DNA of 64,000 nucleotides, from the NCBI GenBank assembly GCA_963762575.1, contig CAVXLL010000013.1, positions 124,001-188,000 of the forward strand, in the 5' to 3' direction. This document shows, in pieces, positions 43,862 through 52,389 of this stretch. The translations under genes and the position numbers were made by a program. Within the stretch, counting starts at the first letter, position 1, and each line of letters opens with the position of its first letter. The stretch comes from AP-15 sp963762575 (GTDB lineage: Bacteria; Pseudomonadota; Alphaproteobacteria; ATCC43930; CGMCC-115725). The notes beneath the pieces are model-generated. The model worked only from the letters and a program-made list of their open reading frames with translations. It was not told where the DNA came from and did not search any database.

Positions 43862-44599
43862 GGAACCTGGTTCCGAGCCGGAGCCGCGCCATCAGGTCTT
43901 CGGCCGCCGTCGCGGGCGGGCTCTGCGTGCCGGACAAAAGGTTCTCATCAGCGAATTGCTGCCGCGGCTGGCGATAAACCTCCCGGCGACGGGTCACCTC
44001 GATACGAATGCCCTTTTCGGTAACGCACGTCCCGCGATTTGGCTCGAGATCGGTTTCGGCGGTGGCGAGCATCTCGCGCAACTGGCCGAGCAGCATCCGC
44101 AAGCCGGGTTTATCGGCTGCGAAGTATTCGAGAACGGGATAGTCAAGCTGCTTGCCCGGATCGAGCGGCGGCGGCTCGAAAATATTCGGATCTTTGCCGA
44201 TGATGCGCGATTTGTCATGGCGGCGCTGCCGCCGGCCTCGATCGGCCGCGTATTCATCCTGTTTCCGGATCCCTGGCCAAAACGCGGCAGCACAAGCGCC
44301 GGATCGTGTCGCGCGCGACCCTCGACAGCCTGGCTGAAATCATGGCTGACGGTGCCGAATTGCGCGTGGCGACCGATGACGGTGACTATCTCTGCTGGAT
44401 TCTCGAACGCGCTACCGCTCACCCCGCCTTCGAATGGCTAGCCCGCCGTCCCGCCGACTGGCGCGAGCGCCCGCCCGATTGGCCGCCGACCCGCTATGAG
44501 GAGAAGGCGCAGGCCGCCGGCCGGTCCCCCGCCTTTCTCCGAATAAAACGCCAGCCACGGGCGGCTTTTGGCTACAATCGACGATTGAGGGGTCTATGA
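43803..44599 (+). CDS. trmB: tRNA (guanine-N7)-methyltransferase, one frameshift
   Basis: Methylates G46 of tRNAs with SAM. WLEIGFGGGEHLAQLAEQHP is the SAM-binding loop, IGCEVFENGIVKLL follows, and FILFPDPWPK is the TrmB signature. The frame then shifts: one A is missing in CCAAAACGCGG at ~44277-44283, after which HKRRIVSRATLDSLAEIM and a normal C-terminus continue. The only in-frame start is ATG 43803 inside metK; the conserved protein begins at ~43875. Confidence 0.88.
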
Positions 44600-44922
44600 C
44601 GCCTCGCTGCACCTGCAGCGAGCCTCCAGCGGGACCCTCTTTCAACGGTTGAATGGCGCTGCAACAAGGTCTTACACCCGCCGCGGTTCCCGACTATCTC
44701 CGGTACCACTCTTTTGTGGCTAATTAGACGTGGCCCTGGCCGGGTGCCGCCTACCCTGATCCCGCCAACACATGGGCGTAGTTCCGGACTTTCTGGAGAG
44801 AGCGGTTTCATTCATTGGTTCGTGATCCTTCCGTGGTTCGTGATCCTTCCGTCGTCCACGCTTTTCGGGGGGGACGACGACGCTGGAGGTCCAAACGAGC
44901 CGCGCGGATCTTTGCAAAACTC
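44600..44922. other. Intergenic region before the rimP-nusA promoter
   Basis: About 320 bases without a supported gene. The only clear structure is an 18-bp tandem repeat at 44816-44851. No tRNA fold was recognised, although initiator tRNA genes precede this operon in some bacteria. Confidence 0.5.
44816..44851. repeat. Tandem duplication of 18 bp
   Basis: Two exact adjacent copies of TGGTTCGTGATCCTTCCG upstream of the rimP leader. Function unknown. Confidence 0.7.
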
Positions 44923-44950
44923 TTGCAGGGTTAGACCGCTTCACTATATG
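44923..44950 (+). promoter_or_regulatory. Candidate promoter of the rimP-nusA-infB operon
   Basis: TTGCAG (44923-44928) and TATATG (44945-44950) are 16 bases apart, ~150 bases before rimP. A start near 44957 would place the hairpin at 44992-45008 in the 5' leader. Confidence 0.45.
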
Positions 44951-44991
44951 GTGGGGGATCCATAGGGTCCGCCTTGCGGATCGTGTCGCGG

Positions 44992-45016
44992 GTGGGCCGA
45001 TGGCCCACTTTTTGTT
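44992..45016 (+). terminator. Intrinsic terminator in the rimP leader (possible attenuator)
   Basis: A 7-bp perfect stem GTGGGCC / GGCCCAC with a 3-base loop is followed by TTTTTGTTTT. It lies downstream of the candidate promoter and 85 bases before rimP, so it would stop most transcripts unless read through. A transcription factor operon containing NusA is a sensible place for such control. Premature terminators ahead of rimP have been described in other bacteria; whether this is the same class was not checked. Confidence 0.65.
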
Positions 45017-45100
45017 TTGGCCGGCGGGCTTTGGGGATAGCACCGCCCGGCTGTCGCTATTCCGGCGGGGATTGCGGGTTAGGAGGGGTCGGGGTTCTTG

Positions 45101-45590
45101 GTGGAAACCAACCGTATCGCGCAAACGATCGAACCGTCGCTTGAGGCGATGGGCTATCGGCTCGTTCGGGTGGTCATCACCAGCGGCCGCCGACCGACGC
45201 TTCAGGTCATGGCCGAGCGGCGTGATGACCAGCCGATGACGGTCGAGGACTGCGCGCAAATCAGCCACTCGGTCTCCGCCCTTCTCGACGTCGCCGATCC
45301 GATCGCCGGCGCCTACATGCTCGAAGATCAGCTCGCCGGGGATCGATCGCCCGCTGGTTCGCCCAGAGGACTACGATCGGTTCAGCGGGTTCGAGGCGCG
45401 GATCGAGCTCGCCCAGCCGATCGAGGGACGCAAGCGCTTCCGCGGCCGGCTGCTCGGAACGGTGGCCGAGAGCGTGCGTCTGGCCACCGAAACGGGCGAG
45501 GTGAGATTGCCGCTCGCCGAGGTGGCGCGAGCAAAACTCGTCCTCACCGATGACCTGATCGCTGCCACGCCGCGGTCCCAAACCCACTGA
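45101..45590 (+). CDS. rimP: Ribosome maturation factor RimP, one frameshift
   Basis: Required for 30S assembly. The first frame gives RIAQTIEPSLEAMGYRLVRVVI and the second gives LEISSPGIDRPLVRPEDYDRF, the RimP signature. One extra A near 45322 separates them; without it the protein has 162 aa. GTG 45101 and TTG 45098 are the candidate starts. First gene of the nusA-infB operon. Confidence 0.9.
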
Positions 45591-45611
45591 CCTACAGAAT
45601 TCGAGAACACG

Positions 45612-47165
45612 ATGGACAGCACCGTCACCTATGCCCGCCCGGAACTGCTGCAAGTCGCCGATACCGTCGCCCGCGACAAGGGGATCGACCGCGACGAAGT
45701 CTTGGAGGCGATGGAGCAGGCGATCCAGAAGGCGGGCCGCTCCAAATACGGCCAGGAATACGATATCCGCGCCGAGATCGACCGCAGCAACGGGGAGATC
45801 CGGCTGCTGCGGTTTCGCGAGGTGGCCGATGTCATCGAAAACGAGGCCACGCAGATCCCACTGGCGGATGCTCAGCGGCTGAACCCCGAGGCCGAGATCG
45901 GCGACTTCATTACCGACCCGCTGCCGCCGATCGATTTTGGCCGCATCGCCGCGCAGACCGCGAAACAGGTGATTGTCCAAAGGGTCCGCGACGCCGAGCG
46001 GCAGCGGCAATTCCTCGAATTCAAGGACCGCGTCGGCGAGATCGTCAACGGGCTCGTCAAGCGGGTCGAGTTCGGCAATGTGGTCGTTGATCTCGGGCGG
46101 GCAGAGGCGATGCTGCGGCGCGACGAACTGCTGCCTCGCGAGAGCTTCCGCCAGGGCGAGCGGGTGCGCTCCTTTGTTTACGATGTCCGCCAGGAGCCGC
46201 GCGGCCCGCAGATTTTTCTGTCGCGCACCCACCCGCAATTCATGGCAAAGCTGTTTGCTCAGGAAGTGCCGGAAATTTACGACGGAATAATCGAGATCAA
46301 GGCGGTGGCGCGCGATCCCGGCAGCCGCGCCAAGATTGCGGTCATCTCGCGCGACAGCGGCATCGATCCGGTTGGCGCCTGCGTCGGGATGCGCGGCAGC
46401 CGGGTTCAGGCTGTCGTCGGCGAGTTGCAAGGCGAAAAGATCGACATCATCCCCTGGTCGTCCGATCCGGCGACGTTCGTGGTCAATGCGCTCGCTCCGG
46501 CCGAGGTCGCCAAAGTGGTGATGGATGAGGAGCAGCGCCGCGTCGAAGTCGTGGTGCCCGACGATCAGCTGAGCCTGGCTATCGGAAGGCGCGGACAGAA
46601 TGTCCGCCTCGGCTCGCAGCTCACCGGATGGGACATCGACATCCTGACCGAGGCCGAGGAGTCCGAGCGGCGGACGGAGGAGTTCCGCAGCCGCAGCCAG
46701 ATGTTCATCGATGCCCTCGACATCGATGATGTGATCGCCCATCTGCTGGTTACCGAAGGGTTTACCTCGCTCGAAGAAGTGGCCTACGTGGTGTTGGATG
46801 ACCTTGCAGACATCGAAGGGTTCGACGCCGATGTGGCCGCGGAACTGCAAGAGCGCGCCCGCATATCTCTTGAACGCCGCGACCGGGAGTACGAGGCGCG
46901 GCGCCGTGAGCTCGGGGTCAGCGACGAGCTCACCGAATTCGAGAAACTGACCCCGGGCATGCTCGTCGCTCTCGGTGAAAACGGGGTAAAGACCCTTGAT
47001 GATTTCGCCGACCTCGCCAGCGACGAACTCGTCGAGCTGCTCGAAAAATCCGACAAGGCCAGCGCCAAGCTCGATCTCGACATGGCAAACGACTTGATCA
47101 TGCGGGCTAGGGCGCACTGGTACGCGGATGAGCCGACGCCTGTCGAAGCAGGCGCGCAGGAGTAG
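45612..47165 (+). CDS. nusA: Transcription termination/antitermination factor NusA
   Basis: A 517-aa protein: N-terminal RNAP-binding domain (ELLQVADTVARDKGIDRDEVLEAMEQAIQKA), S1 domain (VGEIVNGLVKRVEFGNVVVDLG), two KH domains (DPVGACVGMRGSRVQAVVGEL and LSLAIGRRGQNVRLGSQLTGWDIDI). The tail holds two helical repeats (LVTEGFTSLEEVAYV, LGENGVKTLDDFADLASDELVELLE). It modulates pausing, termination and antitermination. Complete and intact. Confidence 0.97.
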   Translation: MDSTVTYARPELLQVADTVARDKGIDRDEVLEAMEQAIQKAGRSKYGQEYDIRAEIDRSNGEIRLLRFREVADVIENEATQIPLADAQRLNPEAEIGDFITDPLPPIDFGRIAAQTAKQVIVQRVRDAERQRQFLEFKDRVGEIVNGLVKRVEFGNVVVDLGRAEAMLRRDELLPRESFRQGERVRSFVYDVRQEPRGPQIFLSRTHPQFMAKLFAQEVPEIYDGIIEIKAVARDPGSRAKIAVISRDSGIDPVGACVGMRGSRVQAVVGELQGEKIDIIPWSSDPATFVVNALAPAEVAKVVMDEEQRRVEVVVPDDQLSLAIGRRGQNVRLGSQLTGWDIDILTEAEESERRTEEFRSRSQMFIDALDIDDVIAHLLVTEGFTSLEEVAYVVLDDLADIEGFDADVAAELQERARISLERRDREYEARRRELGVSDELTEFEKLTPGMLVALGENGVKTLDDFADLASDELVELLEKSDKASAKLDLDMANDLIMRARAHWYADEPTPVEAGAQE

Positions 47166-47860
47166 ACGCGACGGGTAGTATCGAAAACGCCGCGGTCATC
47201 CAAGGCGATGCGGGGCTCGCCAAGGCCGGCCCGCACCGTCGCTGCATCGCAACGGGTGAAATCGCCGACCGTGCGCGGCTGTTGCGCTTTGTCGTGGGAC
47301 CGGGCGGAGAGATCGTACCCGACGTAGGTTCCAATCTGCCGGGCAGAGGTTTATGGTTGACGCCGCGCCGCGATATACTCGAGCGGGCGATCGCTAAGAG
47401 GCTTTTTGCGCGCGCTGCGCGCCGGCCTGTCACCTTACCGCTAGGGCTTTCAGATAATGTCGAAGCACTGCTTGCACAGCGCTGCTGCGATGCGATCGGG
47501 CTCGCCCGCCGCGCCGGTCTCGCCGTTGCCGGTTTCGAGAAGGTTGGCGAGGCCGTCCGCGCCGCAAAGGCTGGGTTGCTGCTGGCAGCGCTGGACGGAG
47601 CCGAGGGCGGCCGCAGCAAAATTCGTGCGCTCGGGCGTAACCTGCCGCTTGCAGCCGTGCTGACGGCGGTAGAGATGGGCGGGGTATTCGGGCGCGATCA
47701 TGTGGTACACGTGGCGCTCGGTGGTGGCCGGCTGAGCCGCCGGTTGCTCGCCGATGCGGAAAAGATCGCCGGCTTTCGCGTGGGGGCGCTAGTCGATCGA
47801 GGGGCGGAACCCGCCGCATCGCGGCGGGTGCAGTACGATGGCGGTATTGGAACGAGATGA
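47165..47860 (+). CDS. YlxR-type RNA-binding protein fused to an L7Ae-like domain; start unclear
   Basis: The reading frame gives AGPHRRCIATGEIADRARLLRFVVGPGGEIVPDVGSNLPGRGLWL (YlxR/DUF448), then an L7Ae/L30e/S12e-like domain from ~CDAIGLARRAGLAVAGFEKVGEAVRAAKAGLLL. This fusion between nusA and infB is normal in Alphaproteobacteria. No ATG, GTG or TTG occurs in frame from 47132 to 47282, so either an unusual start codon or another single-base error removed the true start; ATG 47128 in the next frame is a candidate. Confidence 0.85.
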   Translation, partial: DATGSIENAAVIQGDAGLAKAGPHRRCIATGEIADRARLLRFVVGPGGEIVPDVGSNLPGRGLWLTPRRDILERAIAKRLFARAARRPVTLPLGLSDNVEALLAQRCCDAIGLARRAGLAVAGFEKVGEAVRAAKAGLLLAALDGAEGGRSKIRALGRNLPLAAVLTAVEMGGVFGRDHVVHVALGGGRLSRRLLADAEKIAGFRVGALVDRGAEPAASRRVQYDGGIGTR

Positions 47861-50496
47861 GCGACGCGAACGAGCAAGAGCAGAATACGACGGAACCAGA
47901 GCAGAAGCGGCCGCTGACGCTCGGCCGCAGCGGTGGCAGGCTGGAGCTTCGCAAGCCCGCCGAGACGGCGCAGGTGCGCCAGAGCTTCTCGCATGGACGC
48001 TCGAAGACCGTCACCGTCGAGGTGCGCAAAAAGCGCGCGATCAGCCCGGGGTTGCCCGAGGTCGGCCGGACCGAGGCGTCGCCGACGGTCGCGCGCGAGC
48101 AGTTGGCGCCGAGGCCCGCAACCACAGAGCCGGCGCGCCGCCCGGTCGTAATTGCCCGCTCGCTGACTGCGGAGGAACGGGCGGGACGCACCCGCGCCGT
48201 GCAGGATGCCCGCAAGGCGGACGAGGATGCGCGCCGACTGGCCGCACTCGCCGAAGCGGATCGACGGCGACAGGAGGAAGAACGCGCCGTACATGAGGCG
48301 CGCCAGCGGGCCGAGCAAGAAGCGCGCAGAAGGGTGGAAGAGGAAGAGGCGCGCCGCCGCGCCGAAGAGGAGGCTCGCAAGCGGTCGGAAGACGAGGCGC
48401 AGCGGCGCAAAGAGGAAGACTCGCGGCGTGAGGTGGCCGAGCGAGCCGGCAAGGCAGCAGCCGCGAAGGTGGCGGCCCTGGCTGCGGCGGGCAAGGTCGC
48501 TGTTCCGGCCGAGGAGGAAGAAGAGGCGGCAACGGCGCGGCGCGGCGCCCGTCCGGAGGTCAAGAAGCCCGTCGCGCCGGTCCGTCGCGAAGACGCCCGC
48601 CGCCGTACCGGGAAAATGACGGTCACGCGCGCGCTCGCCGGCGACGAAGGAGAGCGAATGCGCAGCCTGGCGTCGGTGCGCCGGGCAAGAGAACGCGAGC
48701 GCCTACGGCTGCATCACGGTGAGCAGGAACAGATCAAGGTCGTGCGCGAAGTCGTCATCCCGGAGACGATCACCGTCCAGGAATTGGCGAACCGCATGGC
48801 CGAGCGCGCCGCCGATGTGATCAAGGCACTGATGCGAATGGGCGTGATGGCGACGATCAACCAGGTCATCGACGCCGATACCGCCGAGCTGATCGTCACC
48901 GAGTTCGGGCACCGTCTGCGGCGCGTGTCGGAGGCCGATGTCGAGATCGGCCTGCGTGGCGAGGAGGACGAGCTCGAAGCGCTCGAGCCGCGCGCGCCCG
49001 TGGTCACCGTGATGGGTCATGTCGATCACGGCAAAACCTCGCTGCTCGACGCGTTGCGCGAGACCGACGTCGCGGGCGGCGAAGCCGGCGGCATCACGCA
49101 GCACATCGGCGCCTATCGAGTGAGCCTTCGGAGCGGCAGGCAGATCACTTTCATCGACACGCCCGGTCACCAAGCGTTTACCGCAATGCGCGCGCGCGGC
49201 GCCAACGTGACCGATATCGTAGTGCTCGTCGTGGCCGCCGATGACGGCATCATGGAGCAAACCGTCGAAGCAATCCGTCATGCCAGGGCGGCCCGGGTGC
49301 CGATCATCGTCGCCATCAACAAGATGGACAAGCCGGACGCGAGGCCCGAACGCGTGCGGCAGGAGATGCTGCAGCATGAGCTGGTCGTCGAGCAGCTCGG
49401 CGGCGAGGTGCTCGATGTGGAGGTCTCGGCACTCAAAAAGACCAACCTCGACAAGCTCGAGGAGGCAATTCTGCTGCAATCCGAACTCCTCGATCTCAGG
49501 GCCAACCCGAACCGCTCCGCCGAGGGGGTCGTGCTCGAGGCAAAACTCGAGCGCGGGCGCGGCGCGGTTGCGACCGTGCTGATCCAGCGCGGTACGCTGC
49601 GAGTCGGTGACATCTTTGTCGCAGGCAGCGAATGGGGGCGGGTCCGTGCGCTGCTTGACGATCGTGGGCAAAACCTACTCGAGGCGGGCCCCTCGACCCC
49701 GGTCGAGGTGCTGGGGCTCAATGGGACACCCCTCGCGGGCGACGATTTCGTAGTTGCGGAGAACGAGAGCCGCGCGCGCGACATAGCCGACTTCCGGCAA
49801 CGCCGCCGGCGCGACGCGACCGCGGCATCAGGCGGGCGCGGAACCCTCGAGCAGATGTTCTCGCAGATCGCGAGCGGTGTGGCGAAAGAATTGCCGGTCG
49901 TGGTTAAATCGGATGTCCAGGGTTCGCTCGAGGCGATCGTCGGCTCGCTCGAAAAAATCTCGACGAGCGAGGTCTCGATGCGCGTGCTGCACTCGGCTGT
50001 CGGCGGCATCAATGAAAGCGACGTGATCCTCGCCAAAGCCTCGAATGCGGTGATCATCGGGTTCAATGTCCGCGCGAACCCGCAAGCCCGCGAGCTGGCG
50101 CGGCGCGATGGTGTCGAGATTCGGTATTACTCGATCATCTACGATCTGATCGACGACATGCGCAAGGCGCTGTCCGGATTGCTCGCTCCGACATTGCGCG
50201 AGCGGCTGCTCGGCAATGCCTCGATCCGCGAGGTGTTCAACATCACCAGGGTCGGAAAAGTCGCCGGCTGCATGGTTACGGAAGGCAGCGTCCGACGCGG
50301 TGCCAGGGTCCGCCTGCTGCGCGACAACGTCGTCATTCACGAAGGCTCGCTAAAGACCCTGAAGCGTTTCAAGGAAGAAGTCCGCGAGGTCAATCAGGGT
50401 TACGAGTGCGGCATGGCCTTCGAGAATTATCACGATATCCAAACCGGGGACGTTATCGAGTGCTTTGAAGTAGAGGAAGTGGCGCGTGCCTTGTAG
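47857..50496 (+). CDS. infB: Translation initiation factor IF-2
   Basis: An 879-aa GTPase that brings initiator tRNA to the 30S subunit. The N-terminal ~250 residues contain the IF2-associated domain and a long Arg/Glu/Ala coiled coil. An IF-2N domain (VVIPETITVQELANRMAERAADVIKALMRMG) precedes the G domain with VMGHVDHGKTSLLDAL, DTPGHQAF and NKMD. Domains II to IV are complete. Overlaps the YlxR gene by 4 bases. Confidence 0.97.
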   Translation: MSDANEQEQNTTEPEQKRPLTLGRSGGRLELRKPAETAQVRQSFSHGRSKTVTVEVRKKRAISPGLPEVGRTEASPTVAREQLAPRPATTEPARRPVVIARSLTAEERAGRTRAVQDARKADEDARRLAALAEADRRRQEEERAVHEARQRAEQEARRRVEEEEARRRAEEEARKRSEDEAQRRKEEDSRREVAERAGKAAAAKVAALAAAGKVAVPAEEEEEAATARRGARPEVKKPVAPVRREDARRRTGKMTVTRALAGDEGERMRSLASVRRARERERLRLHHGEQEQIKVVREVVIPETITVQELANRMAERAADVIKALMRMGVMATINQVIDADTAELIVTEFGHRLRRVSEADVEIGLRGEEDELEALEPRAPVVTVMGHVDHGKTSLLDALRETDVAGGEAGGITQHIGAYRVSLRSGRQITFIDTPGHQAFTAMRARGANVTDIVVLVVAADDGIMEQTVEAIRHARAARVPIIVAINKMDKPDARPERVRQEMLQHELVVEQLGGEVLDVEVSALKKTNLDKLEEAILLQSELLDLRANPNRSAEGVVLEAKLERGRGAVATVLIQRGTLRVGDIFVAGSEWGRVRALLDDRGQNLLEAGPSTPVEVLGLNGTPLAGDDFVVAENESRARDIADFRQRRRRDATAASGGRGTLEQMFSQIASGVAKELPVVVKSDVQGSLEAIVGSLEKISTSEVSMRVLHSAVGGINESDVILAKASNAVIIGFNVRANPQARELARRDGVEIRYYSIIYDLIDDMRKALSGLLAPTLRERLLGNASIREVFNITRVGKVAGCMVTEGSVRRGARVRLLRDNVVIHEGSLKTLKRFKEEVREVNQGYECGMAFENYHDIQTGDVIECFEVEEVARAL

Positions 50497-50499
50497 CGC

Positions 50500-50534
50500 C
50501 TGCCGGCTCCCCGGCAGCGCCTATCACGCGTGAT
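50500..50534. other. Hairpin and perfect palindrome between infB and rbfA
   Basis: A 7-bp stem CTGCCGG / CCGGCAG is followed by the 12-bp palindrome ATCACGCGTGAT (50523-50534), 10 bases before the rbfA start. No T-run. It may be a processing or regulatory site inside the operon. Confidence 0.45.
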
Positions 50535-50543
50535 GCATTAGAG

Positions 50544-51008
50544 TTGTATAGGACGAAGAAGCGGCGCGGCCGGCAGCATTTGCCTCTCGGCGCCGAGGTC
50601 GAGGGTCAAACGAGCCAACGCCAGCTGCGCGTCGGGGAAGAGCTACGGCATGCGCTGGCGAGAGTTCTGCGCGAAGGCGAATGCCGCGACCCAACCTTAG
50701 AGAACGCGAGCATAACCGTCACCGAAGTCAGGATAAGCCCCGATCTGCGCAACGCGACCGCATTCGTCATCCCGCTCGCCGGAACGAACGCAGTCGAGGT
50801 GGTCGCCGGCCTCAAGCGGAGCGCCACCTTCCTAAAAGGACTCGTCGCGCGGGAAGTTCGGCTACGCAATACACCGAACCTCGCCTTCGCGCTCGACAAT
50901 TCCTTTGATCGGGCCGACCGCATCTCCGCTTTGTTGACGCGGCCCGAAGTGGCGCGTGACCTCGATCCGCGGGCCGCCGGGTCCGAGGACGCAGACAATG
51001 ACGAGTAG
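50544..51008 (+). CDS. rbfA: Ribosome-binding factor A
   Basis: A 154-aa KH-fold 30S maturation factor. SQRQLRVGEELRHALARVL, ITVTEVRISPDLRNATAFVIPL and FLKGLVAREVRLRNTPNLAFALDNSFDRADRISALL are family blocks. No ATG is available; TTG 50544 is the likely start. It overlaps truB by 11 bases. Confidence 0.94.
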   Translation: MYRTKKRRGRQHLPLGAEVEGQTSQRQLRVGEELRHALARVLREGECRDPTLENASITVTEVRISPDLRNATAFVIPLAGTNAVEVVAGLKRSATFLKGLVAREVRLRNTPNLAFALDNSFDRADRISALLTRPEVARDLDPRAAGSEDADNDE

Positions 51009-51912
51009 TTGCGGGGTCAATGGCTGGCTCGTCATCGACAAGCCACTCGGTCTGACCTCGAACCGGGTCGTCGAGGTGGTTCGCCGCCGCACCGGGCGAA
51101 AGGTTGGACACGCGGGAACGCTCGACCCGTTCGCGACCGGCGTACTGCCGATCGCCATCGGCGAGGCGACAAAAACCACCAGCTACGCAATGACCGGCCG
51201 CAAGCGCTACCGCTTTCGCATTCGCTGGGGTATCGGCCGGGCAACCGACGACCGTGAGGGCGAGGTCACGGGCAAATCCCCGACAAGGCCGAGCCGTGAC
51301 GCGATCGAGGCGGTCCTTCCCGCTTTTACCGGCACGATCCAGCAACGGCCTCCAGCGTATTCGGCGATCAAGATCGATGGGCGCCGGGCTTACGAGCTCG
51401 CACGGACCGGCAAACCGCCCAGCCCATCCTCACGGCCGGTGGAAATCGCCGAGTTGCGGCTTACCGCAATCCCTGATCGTGACCATGCCGATTGCGAGGC
51501 GCTGGTGGGGAAGGGAACTTATATTCGGGCGCTGGCGCGCGATCTCGGCGAAGCGCTCGGGACTTTTGCTCACATCGCCGAACTGCGCCGCCTTTCGGTG
51601 GGCCGCTTCACGGAAAGGCAAGCAATACCACTGGATTTGATCGCCGAACGTGGGCATATAGCAACCGATTGTGGATTTCTGCTTCCGATCGAGACTGGGC
51701 TGGACGACATCCCGGCTTTTGCCTTGACCGGAACCGAGGCTGCGCAACTGCGTGGCGGGCAGAGGGTGAGACCGGGCGAACCCGGCATATCGGTTCGTCT
51801 CGACCGCATCGGGGACGGCGCGGTCGTCGGTGTTTGGCACGATCAGGCTCTGGTCGCGCTGGCCCGGACCGAAGACGGCTGCCTTCGCCCGATACAAGTC
51901 ATCAATCGCTGA
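50998..51912 (+). CDS. truB: tRNA pseudouridine(55) synthase TruB
   Basis: A 304-aa enzyme making pseudouridine 55 in the T loop of tRNAs. GWLVIDKPLGLTSNRVVEVVRR and the catalytic-Asp motif VGHAGTLDPFATGVLPIAIGEATK are exact, and KGTYIRALARDLGEALG follows. ATG 50998 lies within the rbfA 3' end, the usual arrangement; the frame extends upstream as a shadow. Confidence 0.96.
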   Translation: MTSSCGVNGWLVIDKPLGLTSNRVVEVVRRRTGRKVGHAGTLDPFATGVLPIAIGEATKTTSYAMTGRKRYRFRIRWGIGRATDDREGEVTGKSPTRPSRDAIEAVLPAFTGTIQQRPPAYSAIKIDGRRAYELARTGKPPSPSSRPVEIAELRLTAIPDRDHADCEALVGKGTYIRALARDLGEALGTFAHIAELRRLSVGRFTERQAIPLDLIAERGHIATDCGFLLPIETGLDDIPAFALTGTEAAQLRGGQRVRPGEPGISVRLDRIGDGAVVGVWHDQALVALARTEDGCLRPIQVINR

Positions 51913-51927
51913 AGGGAACCGGAACCG

Positions 51928-52197
51928 ATGTCGATCACTGCCGAGCGCAAACAGGCGCTCATCACCGAATACGGCGCGAAGGAGGGCGACACGGGGTCAC
52001 CCGAGGTCCAGGTAGCCATCCTGAGCGAGCGGATTCGCAATCTCACCGGCCACCTGTCGACCCACAAGAAGGACTTCCATTCACGGCGCGGCCTGCTTGT
52101 CATGGTCGGCCAGCGGCGTCGGTTGTTGGATTATCTCAAGCGATCGAGCGTGGGACGTTACGAAACCTTGATCGGGCGTCTCGGGCTGCGCCGCTGA
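51928..52197 (+). CDS. rpsO: 30S ribosomal protein S15
   Basis: An 89-aa primary 16S rRNA-binding protein. YGAKEGDTGSPEVQVAILSERI and LTGHLSTHKKDFHSRRGLLVMVGQRRRLLDYLKR are diagnostic. AAGGGAACC precedes ATG 51928. In the usual rpsO-pnp pair, with a 192-base spacer in which I see no clear terminator. Confidence 0.97.
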   Translation: MSITAERKQALITEYGAKEGDTGSPEVQVAILSERIRNLTGHLSTHKKDFHSRRGLLVMVGQRRRLLDYLKRSSVGRYETLIGRLGLRR

Positions 52198-52389
52198 AGA
52201 GGGAGCAGCGAGATCGCGCCGGTCAACGACATGCCTGCCGCATCGCTGCGACGCGCGAATGAGTTGCCCCGTGTGTGTTTATCGACAGCTCCGCATCCCT
52301 GTGCTGGCGCTGTTCTCACGGCTGACGGTTCGGGCGCTCGGGGCGCCGCACCATACCGTCACCCAAATTTCCGAAAAGGATGATACCGA

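Noticed and set aside
44600..45100. tRNA gene before rimP
   Set aside because: No cloverleaf or T-loop sequence recognised.
45261..47117. 618-aa minus-strand frame opposite rimP/nusA
   Set aside because: Exact antisense of nusA; length reflects codon bias, with no domain.
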